The position numbers and the translations under genes are program-made. The notes beneath the pieces are model-generated. The model searched no databases. It was given only the letters and a program-made list of their open reading frames with translations, and was not told the DNA's origin. Below are positions 56,762 through 64,000 of a stretch of 64,000 nucleotides of DNA, in pieces (within the stretch, counting starts at the first letter, position 1; every line of letters begins with the position of its first letter). The DNA lies in contig JADZEM010000019.1 in assembly GCA_020850535.1 (NCBI GenBank), forward strand, positions 17,572-81,571, given 5' to 3'. This DNA comes from Chloroflexota bacterium (GTDB taxonomy: Bacteria; Chloroflexota; UBA6077; JACCZL01).

Positions 56762-58767
56762 ATGTCCTCATCGAGAGCCTGGGCGTCTACCTGCCGCCGA
56801 ACGCGGTGACTACCGACGAGGTGCTGGCCGGCTGCAAGCTGCCGCTGCCGATCCCCCTGGAACGGCTGACCGGCATCCGCTCGCGGCGGATCGCCAGCCC
56901 CGGCCAGACGGCGCTCGACCTGGCGCGGGAGGCCGTGAGCGCCTGCCTGGCCCGCTCGCGGCACGCCCCGGCCGACATCGACGTGCTGATCTCCTGCTCG
57001 ATCTCGAAGACGCACGCGCCGGGCATGGCGCTGGTCGAGCCGACGCTCGCCTTCCTGATCCAGCAGCAAACGGGTCTCACCAACGCCCTCGTCTTCGACG
57101 TGACCAACGCCTGCGCGGGGATGTTCACCGGCATCGCCGTCGCCGAGGCGCTGCTCAAGGCCGGCGGCGCACGCCGCGTGATGGTGGTCAGCGGCGAGTG
57201 GTCGAGCCACGTCATGCAGACGGCGCAGCGCGAGATCTCCAGCGTGATCGACCAGCGCATCCCCTGCCTGACCGTGGGCGACGCCGGCGCGGCGGTCATC
57301 CTGGAGCTGACCGACAACCCGGACATCGGCTTTCACGCACTGGAGCTGTACACCCTGGCAAAGTACAGTTCGCTCTGCATCGTCAAGCCGACCGACCGCG
57401 AGCACGGCGGCCTGATCATGGTCACCGACTCGATCCGGATCTCGCTGGCGAGCATTCCGCAGGTCGTAGAGCACCTGACTACCCACCTGGGCCGGCAAGG
57501 CTGGACCCTGGACGACCTCGGCCACGTGATCCCGCACCAGACCTCGCGGACGTCGCTGCAGGACGCCGCCCGACAGCTCGCCGTGCGGCTCGGCCATCCC
57601 GTCGAGCTGAACGGCAAGAGCGTGGACAACCTGACGGATCGCGGGAACACCGCCACCACCACCCACTTCGTGGCGTTGGAGGATGCCATCGCGGACGGGC
57701 GCATCCGCTCCGGCGAGCATCTGGCCTTCAGCATCAGCGGGTCGGGCATCACGGTCGGAACGGCGCTCTACACGTTCGACGACCTGCCGGATCGGCAACG
57801 GCGCAGTCCGGACGGACCGATGGCGGCGAACGGCCGCGCCCCAGGCAGCGACCCACCCGCGCGCCTCCAGAAGCTGGCACGGCGGGTGCGCGTCGAGAGC
57901 ATCGGGCAGGCTGACGCCGGCGAGCGCAGGCACGATCCGCAAGGGCTGGTGCGGGCGGCGGCCGAGGCCTGTCTGGCCCAGTCCGCACACGCACGCTCGG
58001 CTGTCGGGCTGCTGGTCTATGTCGGCCTGTACCGCGAGGAGCAGATCGTCGAGCCGGCCATCGCGACCCTGATCGCCTGCGACCTCGGCCTGAACGAGGA
58101 CGCCCTGGATGCTGCCGCACCCCGGACGTTCGCGTTCGACCTGATGAACGGTGGGCTGGGCTTCCTCAACGCCTGCCAGGTGGTCGCATCGGCCATCGCG
58201 GCGGGCACGGTCGGGGCTGGCATGATCGTGGCGTCCGAGGCGGACTCGGACGGCGACGATCCGTCCTGGCCGCGCCTCGGCGTGCGCGAGGTCGGCACGG
58301 CGATGCTGCTGGACGGCGCAGGCCCGCCGACCGTCGGCTTCGACACGTTCGCGGTGTACACCTACCCCGAGCACCGCGACGCGGTGAGCATCACCGTGGG
58401 CGAACGCGACGGGCGGCTCGCCCTGGACGTGCAGCGGCATCCGTGGATCGCCGAGCTGCTGCTGGAGTGCATCACCGACGCCGTGCCGCGATTCCTGAGC
58501 GCGGCCGGGCTGACGCTGGACGACATCGCCGTCGTGCTGCCGCCGCAGGTGACGCCCTGGCTCTCCCAGGCGCTCGCAGAGCAGCTCGGCGTGCCGTTTG
58601 CTCGGGTCGTCGATGTGGCCGTGGGGGGCGAGGACTTCTTCACATCATCGTTGCCGTGTGCGCTGGCCGAGGCGGGGCGACGCGGCCTCGGACGGGCCGG
58701 CGAGGTTGGGCTGGTCATCAGCGCTGGCTCGGGGATACAGGTCGGCCTTGCGCTCTACTACTTCTGA
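56758..58767 (+). CDS. tandem KAS III-like protein (active half + degenerate half)
   Basis: A 669-aa fusion of two thiolase-fold units. Residues 1-~340: KAS III-like with the triad Cys119 (VTNACAGM), His260 (VIPHQTS) and Asn297 (DRGNTATT). Residues ~375-669 share the fold pattern (TFAFDLMNGGLGFLNACQVV, LDDIAVVLPPQVTPWL, VGGEDFFTSS, SAGSGIQVGLALYYF), but Gly466, Pro and Glu/Asp stand at the three catalytic places. The second half should be catalytically dead. Possible roles: starter condensation, acyl transfer to an ACP, or product release by C-C bond formation. Its ATG overlaps the upstream stop by 4 nt. Confidence 0.87.
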   Translation: MNVLIESLGVYLPPNAVTTDEVLAGCKLPLPIPLERLTGIRSRRIASPGQTALDLAREAVSACLARSRHAPADIDVLISCSISKTHAPGMALVEPTLAFLIQQQTGLTNALVFDVTNACAGMFTGIAVAEALLKAGGARRVMVVSGEWSSHVMQTAQREISSVIDQRIPCLTVGDAGAAVILELTDNPDIGFHALELYTLAKYSSLCIVKPTDREHGGLIMVTDSIRISLASIPQVVEHLTTHLGRQGWTLDDLGHVIPHQTSRTSLQDAARQLAVRLGHPVELNGKSVDNLTDRGNTATTTHFVALEDAIADGRIRSGEHLAFSISGSGITVGTALYTFDDLPDRQRRSPDGPMAANGRAPGSDPPARLQKLARRVRVESIGQADAGERRHDPQGLVRAAAEACLAQSAHARSAVGLLVYVGLYREEQIVEPAIATLIACDLGLNEDALDAAAPRTFAFDLMNGGLGFLNACQVVASAIAAGTVGAGMIVASEADSDGDDPSWPRLGVREVGTAMLLDGAGPPTVGFDTFAVYTYPEHRDAVSITVGERDGRLALDVQRHPWIAELLLECITDAVPRFLSAAGLTLDDIAVVLPPQVTPWLSQALAEQLGVPFARVVDVAVGGEDFFTSSLPCALAEAGRRGLGRAGEVGLVISAGSGIQVGLALYYF

Positions 58768-58782
58768 GGGAGCGCCGTTTCG

Positions 58783-59562
58783 ATGACCGTGCCGCGCCAG
58801 TTGACCGCCTGGGTGCGCTGCCCGCGACCGTCGCCCGAGGCAGCGGTCCGGCTGTTCTGCCTGCCCTACGGCGGCGGCGGCGCGATGATCTACCGAGAAT
58901 GGCCGCTCACGCTGGCGCCCGCCGTCGAGGTCTGGCACGTCCAGCTACCGGGGCGCGAGGCCCGGTACCGCGAGCCGCCCTGCACCGACATGGCGGCGCT
59001 GATCTTTCCGCTGATCGAGGCGATGCGGCCCCATCTCGACCGCCCGTTCGCCCTGTTCGGGCACAGCATGGGCGCGCTGGTCGCGTTCGAGCTGACCCGG
59101 CAGTTGCGTCGAGACGGGCTGCCGCAACCGGTCCACCTGTTCCCATCCGCACGCCGTGCGCCCCACCTCCCGGACTGGCGCACGCCGCTGCACACGCTGC
59201 CCGACTCGGAGCTTGTGACCCACTTGAACCAGCGCTACAATGGCGTGCCACCGGCCATCCTGCAAAGCACCGACCTGCTGCGGATGTTCATCCCGACGAT
59301 TCGGGCCGACCTGACGCTCACCGAGGTCTACGAGTACGTGCCTGAGGAGCCGTTTACGTGCCCAATCTCGGCGTTCGGCGGGCTTGGCGATGGGGCGGTC
59401 GCCCGCGACGATGTCGTCGGGTGGGGCGACCACACGTCCGAGTCGTTCACGCTGCGGATGGTGCCCGGCGATCACTTCTTCTTGCAGGCGCACCGACCAC
59501 GGCTGCTGTCCGCCATCGCAGCGGACCTGGGCCTGAACGCGCTTGCGGGGGGCGCGTCGTGA
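58783..59562 (+). CDS. type II thioesterase
   Basis: A 259-aa alpha/beta hydrolase of the TEII group (LFCLPYGGGGAMIYREW, WHVQLPGREARYREPP). Catalytic Ser95 is in GHSMG, an Asp lies near 203-206 and His231 is in PGDHFFL. TEII enzymes clear stalled or mis-primed carrier proteins; since neither synthase has its own releasing domain, this one could also release the product. GGGAG lies 9 nt before the ATG. Confidence 0.92.
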   Translation: MTVPRQLTAWVRCPRPSPEAAVRLFCLPYGGGGAMIYREWPLTLAPAVEVWHVQLPGREARYREPPCTDMAALIFPLIEAMRPHLDRPFALFGHSMGALVAFELTRQLRRDGLPQPVHLFPSARRAPHLPDWRTPLHTLPDSELVTHLNQRYNGVPPAILQSTDLLRMFIPTIRADLTLTEVYEYVPEEPFTCPISAFGGLGDGAVARDDVVGWGDHTSESFTLRMVPGDHFFLQAHRPRLLSAIAADLGLNALAGGAS

Positions 59563-59688
59563 GAACTCGCGCCGGTTCAGATGGCCGCAGTCCCCGGCCC
59601 CCGGAGAAGGCCCTCTACGGCAGTCATTCGTCGATCTTCATCAACTCCCGGCCCGCCGCGCGGCGCGCGGGGACTGTTGGCCTCGGCG

Positions 59689-61353
59689 ATGGGCATGACC
59701 GGACATCGTATGGCCACTGACGGGGCGCTCAGCCGCGCACTGCTCGATCTGCGTCGGGCTACGCTGGCCGTCGTCGTGCTGCCGCGGTTCGGTGGCGGCC
59801 CGTTTCTGCGGCGGCTGGTCGGTCTGCCGCCGCGCGGACCGTCCGGGCCAGTCCGTCTGCGCCTGGCGCTGGAACGGCTCGGGATCACCTACCTGAAGCT
59901 CGGGCAGTTCCTGGCGATGCGCTTCGACGTGCTGCCCGCGGCGTACTGCCAGGAGCTGGGCAACCTGTTCGACGGCGTGCCGGCCGGCCCCGTCGAAACG
60001 GCGCGCGCCCTCGTCGAGGCGGAGCTGGGGCGGCCAATCGACCAGCTTTTTGCCGAGTTCGACTCGGACGCCCTGGCGGCCGGTTCGATTGCCCAGGTGC
60101 ATCGCGCCCGCACCCTGGATGGGCAGCATGTGGCGGTCAAGGTGCAGCGGCCCGGCATCCGCCGCATCTTCGCCGCCGACATGCGAAACCTGCGCCGCGT
60201 CGCCACACTGTTCGACGCCGTGGGCGGCGCGGGCTTTGCCTCGTTCCGCGATATGGTGGACGACTTCGCCTCCTGGACGACGCGCGAGATGGACTTCACC
60301 CAGGAGGGGCAGACCGCCGACCGCCTCCGCGAGCTGGCCCTCGACTACGAGGTCGTCCCGGCCGTCTTCTGGGAGTTGAGCACGTCCCGCGTGCTGACGC
60401 TCGAGCTGCTCGACGGTCCGAACGCCGTTCAGATCCAGAAGCTGCTGGACGAGGGCGGCCGGGAGCGGCTGGCCGAGGCCTATCCGACCGTCGATCTCGA
60501 CGTGGTGATGCGGCGGCTGGCGTTCATCTCGCTGCGCCAGTTGTTCGTGACGGGCTTCTTCCACGGCGATCCACACCCTGGCAATGTCATCGTCCTGGCA
60601 GACAACCGCGTCGGGCTGATCGACTTCGGGATCTTCGGCGAACTGGCTCCCAGCGAGCGCGAGATCTGGCGGCGGCACTTCCAGGCGTTCGCGATGGGCG
60701 ACATCCGCGAGGCGATCTACCAGTACGAGCGGCTGATCGTCACCGATCCTGACAGCGACGTCGTGGCGTTTCAGCGCGAGGCCTACCTGATACTGGAGCG
60801 GCTGTACCAGGCGCACCGCGACCCGCACACGTCACCGGCCGAGCGCCACATCGCCCGGTCATCCAGCGCCGTCTTCGAGCTGCTTCGACGGCACCGGCTG
60901 CGCGTGACGCTCAACAACCTGCTGTTCTGGCGGACGCTCGTCGCCCTGAACGCCTCGGCGTTTCGGCTGTCGCCGACGTTTGACCTGATCGGCGTCCAGC
61001 GCCAGTTCTTCGATGCCTACGGCCCGGACCCCATCGACGAGGCCTGGACGGTGTTCCGAGACGCGATCGCCGAACAGATCGTGGCGGTGCTCAGCGGCGA
61101 GCTTGACCGCGCCGCCCAGGTGCTCGCCCTGGAGAGCCGCGGCGAGCTGAAGCTGAACGCTGTCGTCCACGCCGCTGAGCCGACCGCGCGCAACCGCGAC
61201 CGGCACGCCCGCGCCCTGACCCTGGCGCTGGTCGCCGTGTCGCTGGCCGTGGCCGGGCTGGGCTCGGCGCTGGAGCCAACATGGCGGACGGCGATGCTGC
61301 TCGGGGCGATCCCCGTGTTCGGCAGCGCCATCCTGGCCGAGGCCCGCGCGTGA
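59689..61353 (+). CDS. UbiB/ABC1-family atypical protein kinase 1
   Basis: A ~554-aa ABC1/UbiB-family protein. KxGQ motif (TYLKLGQFLAMR), Ala-rich loop in place of the usual P-loop (AAGSIAQVHRA), VAVKVQRPG (catalytic Lys), FFHGDPHPGN and IDFGIFG. Two hydrophobic segments at the C-terminus anchor it in the membrane. These proteins support coenzyme-Q synthesis and lipid handling. The start is uncertain: ATG 59689, 59695 or 59710. Its stop overlaps the next gene's GTG by 4 nt. Confidence 0.85.
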   Translation: MGMTGHRMATDGALSRALLDLRRATLAVVVLPRFGGGPFLRRLVGLPPRGPSGPVRLRLALERLGITYLKLGQFLAMRFDVLPAAYCQELGNLFDGVPAGPVETARALVEAELGRPIDQLFAEFDSDALAAGSIAQVHRARTLDGQHVAVKVQRPGIRRIFAADMRNLRRVATLFDAVGGAGFASFRDMVDDFASWTTREMDFTQEGQTADRLRELALDYEVVPAVFWELSTSRVLTLELLDGPNAVQIQKLLDEGGRERLAEAYPTVDLDVVMRRLAFISLRQLFVTGFFHGDPHPGNVIVLADNRVGLIDFGIFGELAPSEREIWRRHFQAFAMGDIREAIYQYERLIVTDPDSDVVAFQREAYLILERLYQAHRDPHTSPAERHIARSSSAVFELLRRHRLRVTLNNLLFWRTLVALNASAFRLSPTFDLIGVQRQFFDAYGPDPIDEAWTVFRDAIAEQIVAVLSGELDRAAQVLALESRGELKLNAVVHAAEPTARNRDRHARALTLALVAVSLAVAGLGSALEPTWRTAMLLGAIPVFGSAILAEARA

Positions 61354-62939
61354 TCGAGCGACGGCCGTCGCGCTCCCTGTTCGGCCGGCTGGTCGGCGGG
61401 CCGGCCGGCTTCAGACGGCGGCTGGAACGGCTCGGCCCGACCTGGATCAAGATCGGGCAGTACCTGGCGCTGCAGCCCGACTTGATCAGCCGCGAGTACG
61501 CCGACGAGCTGATGCGCCTGTTCGACCGGGTCGAGCCCGCGCCGTGGGCCGTCGTTCGCCAGGTCATCCGCGAGGATCTCGGGGCCGACCCCGAGGATCT
61601 GTTCGCGGCCATCGACCCGGAGCCTATCGGCTCGGGGGCCGTCGCGCAGACCTATCGCGCCCAGCTTCGGGATGGGACCGAGGTGGCCGTCAAGGTGCAG
61701 CGGCCAGGAGTGCGGGCGCAGGTCGAGCGCGACCTGGGGCGGATCAGGATGCTGATCGGCGTGCTGGCCTCCGCCGGCATCCTGCGGGCCGTCTCGCCGC
61801 GCGACCTTGCCGAGGAGTTGCGCGGCTGGATGCTCGCCGAGGTCGACTTCCGCAACTCGCTGGCAAACGTGACCGTCTTGCACCGCGAGGCTGCGGACAG
61901 CCCCATCGAGCGCATTCCGGAGCCGTTCCCGGCCTTCTGCGGGCCGCGCGTCGAGACGACGGAGCTGGTCCGGGGCGTGCCGCTCAGCGCCGTCCTTGAC
62001 GTGCAGCGCGGCGGCACCGGCGGCATCTGGGCCGAAGCGGTGGCCCGCATCGACCGTGAGGCCGTGGCCGAGAATCTGCTGACGGCCACCCTGCGCCAGA
62101 TCTTCCGCTACCGCTTCTTTCACGCCGACGTGCACCCGGGCAACCTGTTCGTGTTCGAGGATTCGAGCATCGGGTACGTCGATTTCGGGCTGTGCGTCGC
62201 CTGGGACGGCACAATGCGCGAGCGGCTGCTGCGCTACCTGGACGCCGTCTACCGCAGCGATGTCGAGCAGATGTACCGGGCGGCCTCCGAGATCCTGGTG
62301 CCGAGCGAAGACACCGACATGACGGCGTTCCGCACCGAATTCTTCTCCGAGAGCTGGCGCTGGATGAGCCGCCTGCGCGCCAGCAACGAGATGCGCGCCG
62401 GTGCGTCGGCGGTCAACGAGCCGTCTCCTATTGCCCAGTGGATGATCGCCGTGATGCAGGCGGCGCGGCGGAACGGCCTGCGCGTGCCATCGGTGGTGGT
62501 GTCGATCTATCGGGCGCTGCTGGTGGCCGAGAGCGTGGCCCATCAGTTGGAAGCCTCGGCCGATCTCCGCTCGGTCGGGCGGCGCTTCTTCGAGCGGCTC
62601 CGCACCGAGGAGCTGTACCGCTCGCTGGACCCGTCCAACCTCCAGCAGATCGCCCTGAGCGGCGTGCAATTGCAGCGGGACGGCCCCGGACAGATGCGGC
62701 AGTTGCTCGCCAACATGGTGGATGGCAGCTTCACGGTCACGGTCCACACGTTCGAAGCGCCGCGGGTCCGCCGGGCCTGGAACCGGCGGCTCAAGATGGT
62801 GGTGGCGGCGGCGCTGTCGCTCGGGGTGGCGGTCATCCTGACCCGTCCCGACTTGCCACCGGAGCTGACGACGCTGCTGGTCGTGATGCTGGCAGCGCTG
62901 TACCTGACCATCGCGGTGCTATGGGCACGCCTGCGCTGA
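61350..62939 (+). CDS. UbiB/ABC1-family atypical protein kinase 2
   Basis: A 529-aa paralogue of the preceding gene, starting at GTG 61350 with a GTGA overlap. TWIKIGQYLALQPD (KxGQ), GSGAVAQTYRA, VAVKVQRPG, FFHADVHPGNLFVF and VDFGLC are intact; HAD replaces HGD. A C-terminal membrane pair (~488-529) is present. Two adjacent UbiB paralogues suggest a heterodimer or separate steps. Confidence 0.86.
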   Translation: MIERRPSRSLFGRLVGGPAGFRRRLERLGPTWIKIGQYLALQPDLISREYADELMRLFDRVEPAPWAVVRQVIREDLGADPEDLFAAIDPEPIGSGAVAQTYRAQLRDGTEVAVKVQRPGVRAQVERDLGRIRMLIGVLASAGILRAVSPRDLAEELRGWMLAEVDFRNSLANVTVLHREAADSPIERIPEPFPAFCGPRVETTELVRGVPLSAVLDVQRGGTGGIWAEAVARIDREAVAENLLTATLRQIFRYRFFHADVHPGNLFVFEDSSIGYVDFGLCVAWDGTMRERLLRYLDAVYRSDVEQMYRAASEILVPSEDTDMTAFRTEFFSESWRWMSRLRASNEMRAGASAVNEPSPIAQWMIAVMQAARRNGLRVPSVVVSIYRALLVAESVAHQLEASADLRSVGRRFFERLRTEELYRSLDPSNLQQIALSGVQLQRDGPGQMRQLLANMVDGSFTVTVHTFEAPRVRRAWNRRLKMVVAAALSLGVAVILTRPDLPPELTTLLVVMLAALYLTIAVLWARLR

Positions 62940-62994
62940 GGCCGGTGGACGACGAGGCGGCCGGAACGGCCGTGCGGCCAGGAGGCGTGCTGTG

Positions 62995-64000
62995 ATGTCG
63001 CCGGACTGGCAGCAGCCACCCGCGCCGGCCGCGCCGGGGCTGGCCGCGATGGTGCTCTCCCGGTCGGTGCTGTTCGCCGGGTGGTCAGCGGATGCGCTCG
63101 CCTTCGCGGCGGCGCGGTTCGTCCCACGGGCGATCCCGTCCGGAGCGCTGCTGTGTCGGCAGGGTGACCCTGGCGACGAGATGTTCGTCGTCGAGCGTGG
63201 ACGGTTTGCCGTGGACGCCGTCATCAGCGGGCGCAGCGTCCGCTTTGCCGAGCTTGGGGCCGGCGCCGTCGTCGGAGAGATCGCCGTCCTGACCCAGCAG
63301 CCGCGTTCGGCGACGGTCACCGCGCTGGTGGACGGACACGTCTGGGCGCTCCACCGATCTGACTTCGACCTGCTCGCCGCGCAGTTCCAGGGGCTGGAAC
63401 AGGCTGCCAACCGCCTGGCAGCCGAGCGGATCGCCCAGCAGCAGGGCTCGCCGCTGCCGCCAGCATCAACCGGGTGGCCGCCGGCGAATCCCTGGGAGGG
63501 CGGCCCTGGGCCGGGACACTATTCGTCGGACGGATGGGCGAGGCCTGGCGAACAGGCGCCGACCGGCGGGCCTGCAGCGGGCGGTCCGCCATCGTGGGGC
63601 GGGCAGACCATCGCCGGGCAGGCGTTCGGGGCCGGATCACCGTTCAGAGACGGGGGCGCACCGCTCGCCAACGAGCCGATAGCCCTGGCGCTCCAGCCGA
63701 CGCAGGACGTGGTGACCATCGGGCGGGACGACGGCAACGACCTCGTCCTGCGCGATCCGCGCGTTTCACGCCGCCATGCCCTCGTCCGCCGCCTCGGCCA
63801 GACCTTCCGCGTCGAGGATCTCGGCAGCACCAACGGCATCTTCGTCAACGGCCGCCGCGTCGACCGCGCCGATCTCCGCCCCGGCGACCTCATCCAGGTC
63901 GGCGCGCAGTCCCTCCGCTTCGATCCGGCCGTCCTCACCCAGTACGCCCGCGGGCGCGGCGCCCAGGTCGATGCGGTCGGCCTCTCCAGGCTCGTCGGCA
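62995..64000 (+). CDS. cNMP-binding + FHA protein, probably ABC transporter, 3' end cut off
   Basis: A frame open to the right edge, at least 335 aa. Residues ~25-150: cyclic-nucleotide-binding beta-roll (CRQGDPGDEMFVVERGRF, LGAGAVVGEIAVLTQQPRSAT). A Gly/Pro-rich linker follows (~165-230). Residues ~240-310: FHA domain (IGRDDGNDLVL, RVSRRHALVR, DLGSTNGIFVNG), which binds phospho-Thr peptides. The following GAQVDAVGLSRLV resembles the lead-in to the ABC ATPase in FHA-ABC transporters. GGAGG lies 9 nt before ATG 62995 (GTG 62992 possible). It could export the cluster product under kinase control (inference). Confidence 0.8.
   Translation, partial: MSPDWQQPPAPAAPGLAAMVLSRSVLFAGWSADALAFAAARFVPRAIPSGALLCRQGDPGDEMFVVERGRFAVDAVISGRSVRFAELGAGAVVGEIAVLTQQPRSATVTALVDGHVWALHRSDFDLLAAQFQGLEQAANRLAAERIAQQQGSPLPPASTGWPPANPWEGGPGPGHYSSDGWARPGEQAPTGGPAAGGPPSWGGQTIAGQAFGAGSPFRDGGAPLANEPIALALQPTQDVVTIGRDDGNDLVLRDPRVSRRHALVRRLGQTFRVEDLGSTNGIFVNGRRVDRADLRPGDLIQVGAQSLRFDPAVLTQYARGRGAQVDAVGLSRLVG

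Noticed and set aside
61017..62747. 576-codon minus-strand frame over the two UbiB genes
   Set aside because: Both UbiB genes have complete kinase motifs; the antisense frame has none.

Overview
This is a GC-rich (roughly two-thirds G+C), densely coded bacterial chromosome window. The gene mix suggests a soil-type Chloroflexota, perhaps near Thermomicrobia, although an actinobacterium cannot be excluded. It includes F420 side-chain genes (cofC/cofD), a secreted LamG protein with a long Pro/Thr linker, a VTC-domain protein, a PolX with a PHP domain, GT-C/YfhO-type membrane proteins, and several Shine-Dalgarno-led GTG/TTG starts. The taxonomic call is inference. No rRNA, tRNA or CRISPR array was seen.

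The left half (1-32.7 kb) is mostly housekeeping and accessory metabolism in short, often divergent units. It holds a cut-off L,D-transpeptidase, a LamG surface protein, a VTC protein, an extradiol dioxygenase, a branched-chain aminotransferase, an NHL-propeller protein and a receiver-only response regulator. The two queuosine genes queA and tgt diverge from a 109-bp gap. Further right are an SDR, a secreted C39-like peptidase, a glutaryl-CoA-dehydrogenase-like enzyme, a molybdopterin oxidoreductase, the unit cupin-thiO-cofD-cofC, a PolX with two altered catalytic residues, envelope proteins, an MFS/phosphodiesterase pair and an enolase-superfamily enzyme. Two dispersed repeat families lie between these genes. 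Family A (three copies) has 17-bp terminal inverted repeats, and one copy is flanked by a perfect 10-bp direct repeat, as expected of a MITE. Family B is a palindromic element of about 105 bp.

The right half (32.6 kb to the right edge) is a large, unusual biosynthetic gene cluster. On the minus strand a type I PKS (ACP-KS-inactive AT-KR-ACP-AT) is translationally coupled to a fusion of a dehydratase with a PfaD-type enoyl reductase. A small unknown gene lies upstream. In the centre are an O-methyltransferase and a vanillyl-alcohol-oxidase-family flavoenzyme. On the plus strand, starting at 45,706, is one tightly coupled operon: iorA-iorB (2-oxoacid:ferredoxin oxidoreductase), a free ACP, a Sfp-type phosphopantetheinyl transferase, a 2516-aa FAAL-ACP-KS-ACP-C-A-PCP hybrid, a tandem KAS III protein with one intact and one dead half, a type II thioesterase, two UbiB/ABC1 kinases, and a cNMP-binding/FHA protein that runs off the edge and is probably an ABC transporter.

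Working model (inference): IorAB makes an arylacetyl-type CoA starter from an aromatic 2-oxoacid. The FAAL, the KAS III and the two PKS systems build a reduced or partly reduced acyl chain, sharing the single intact malonyl-type AT in trans. The NRPS module adds one amino acid, and the flavin oxidase and methyltransferase modify a phenolic ring. The product cannot be named from sequence alone.
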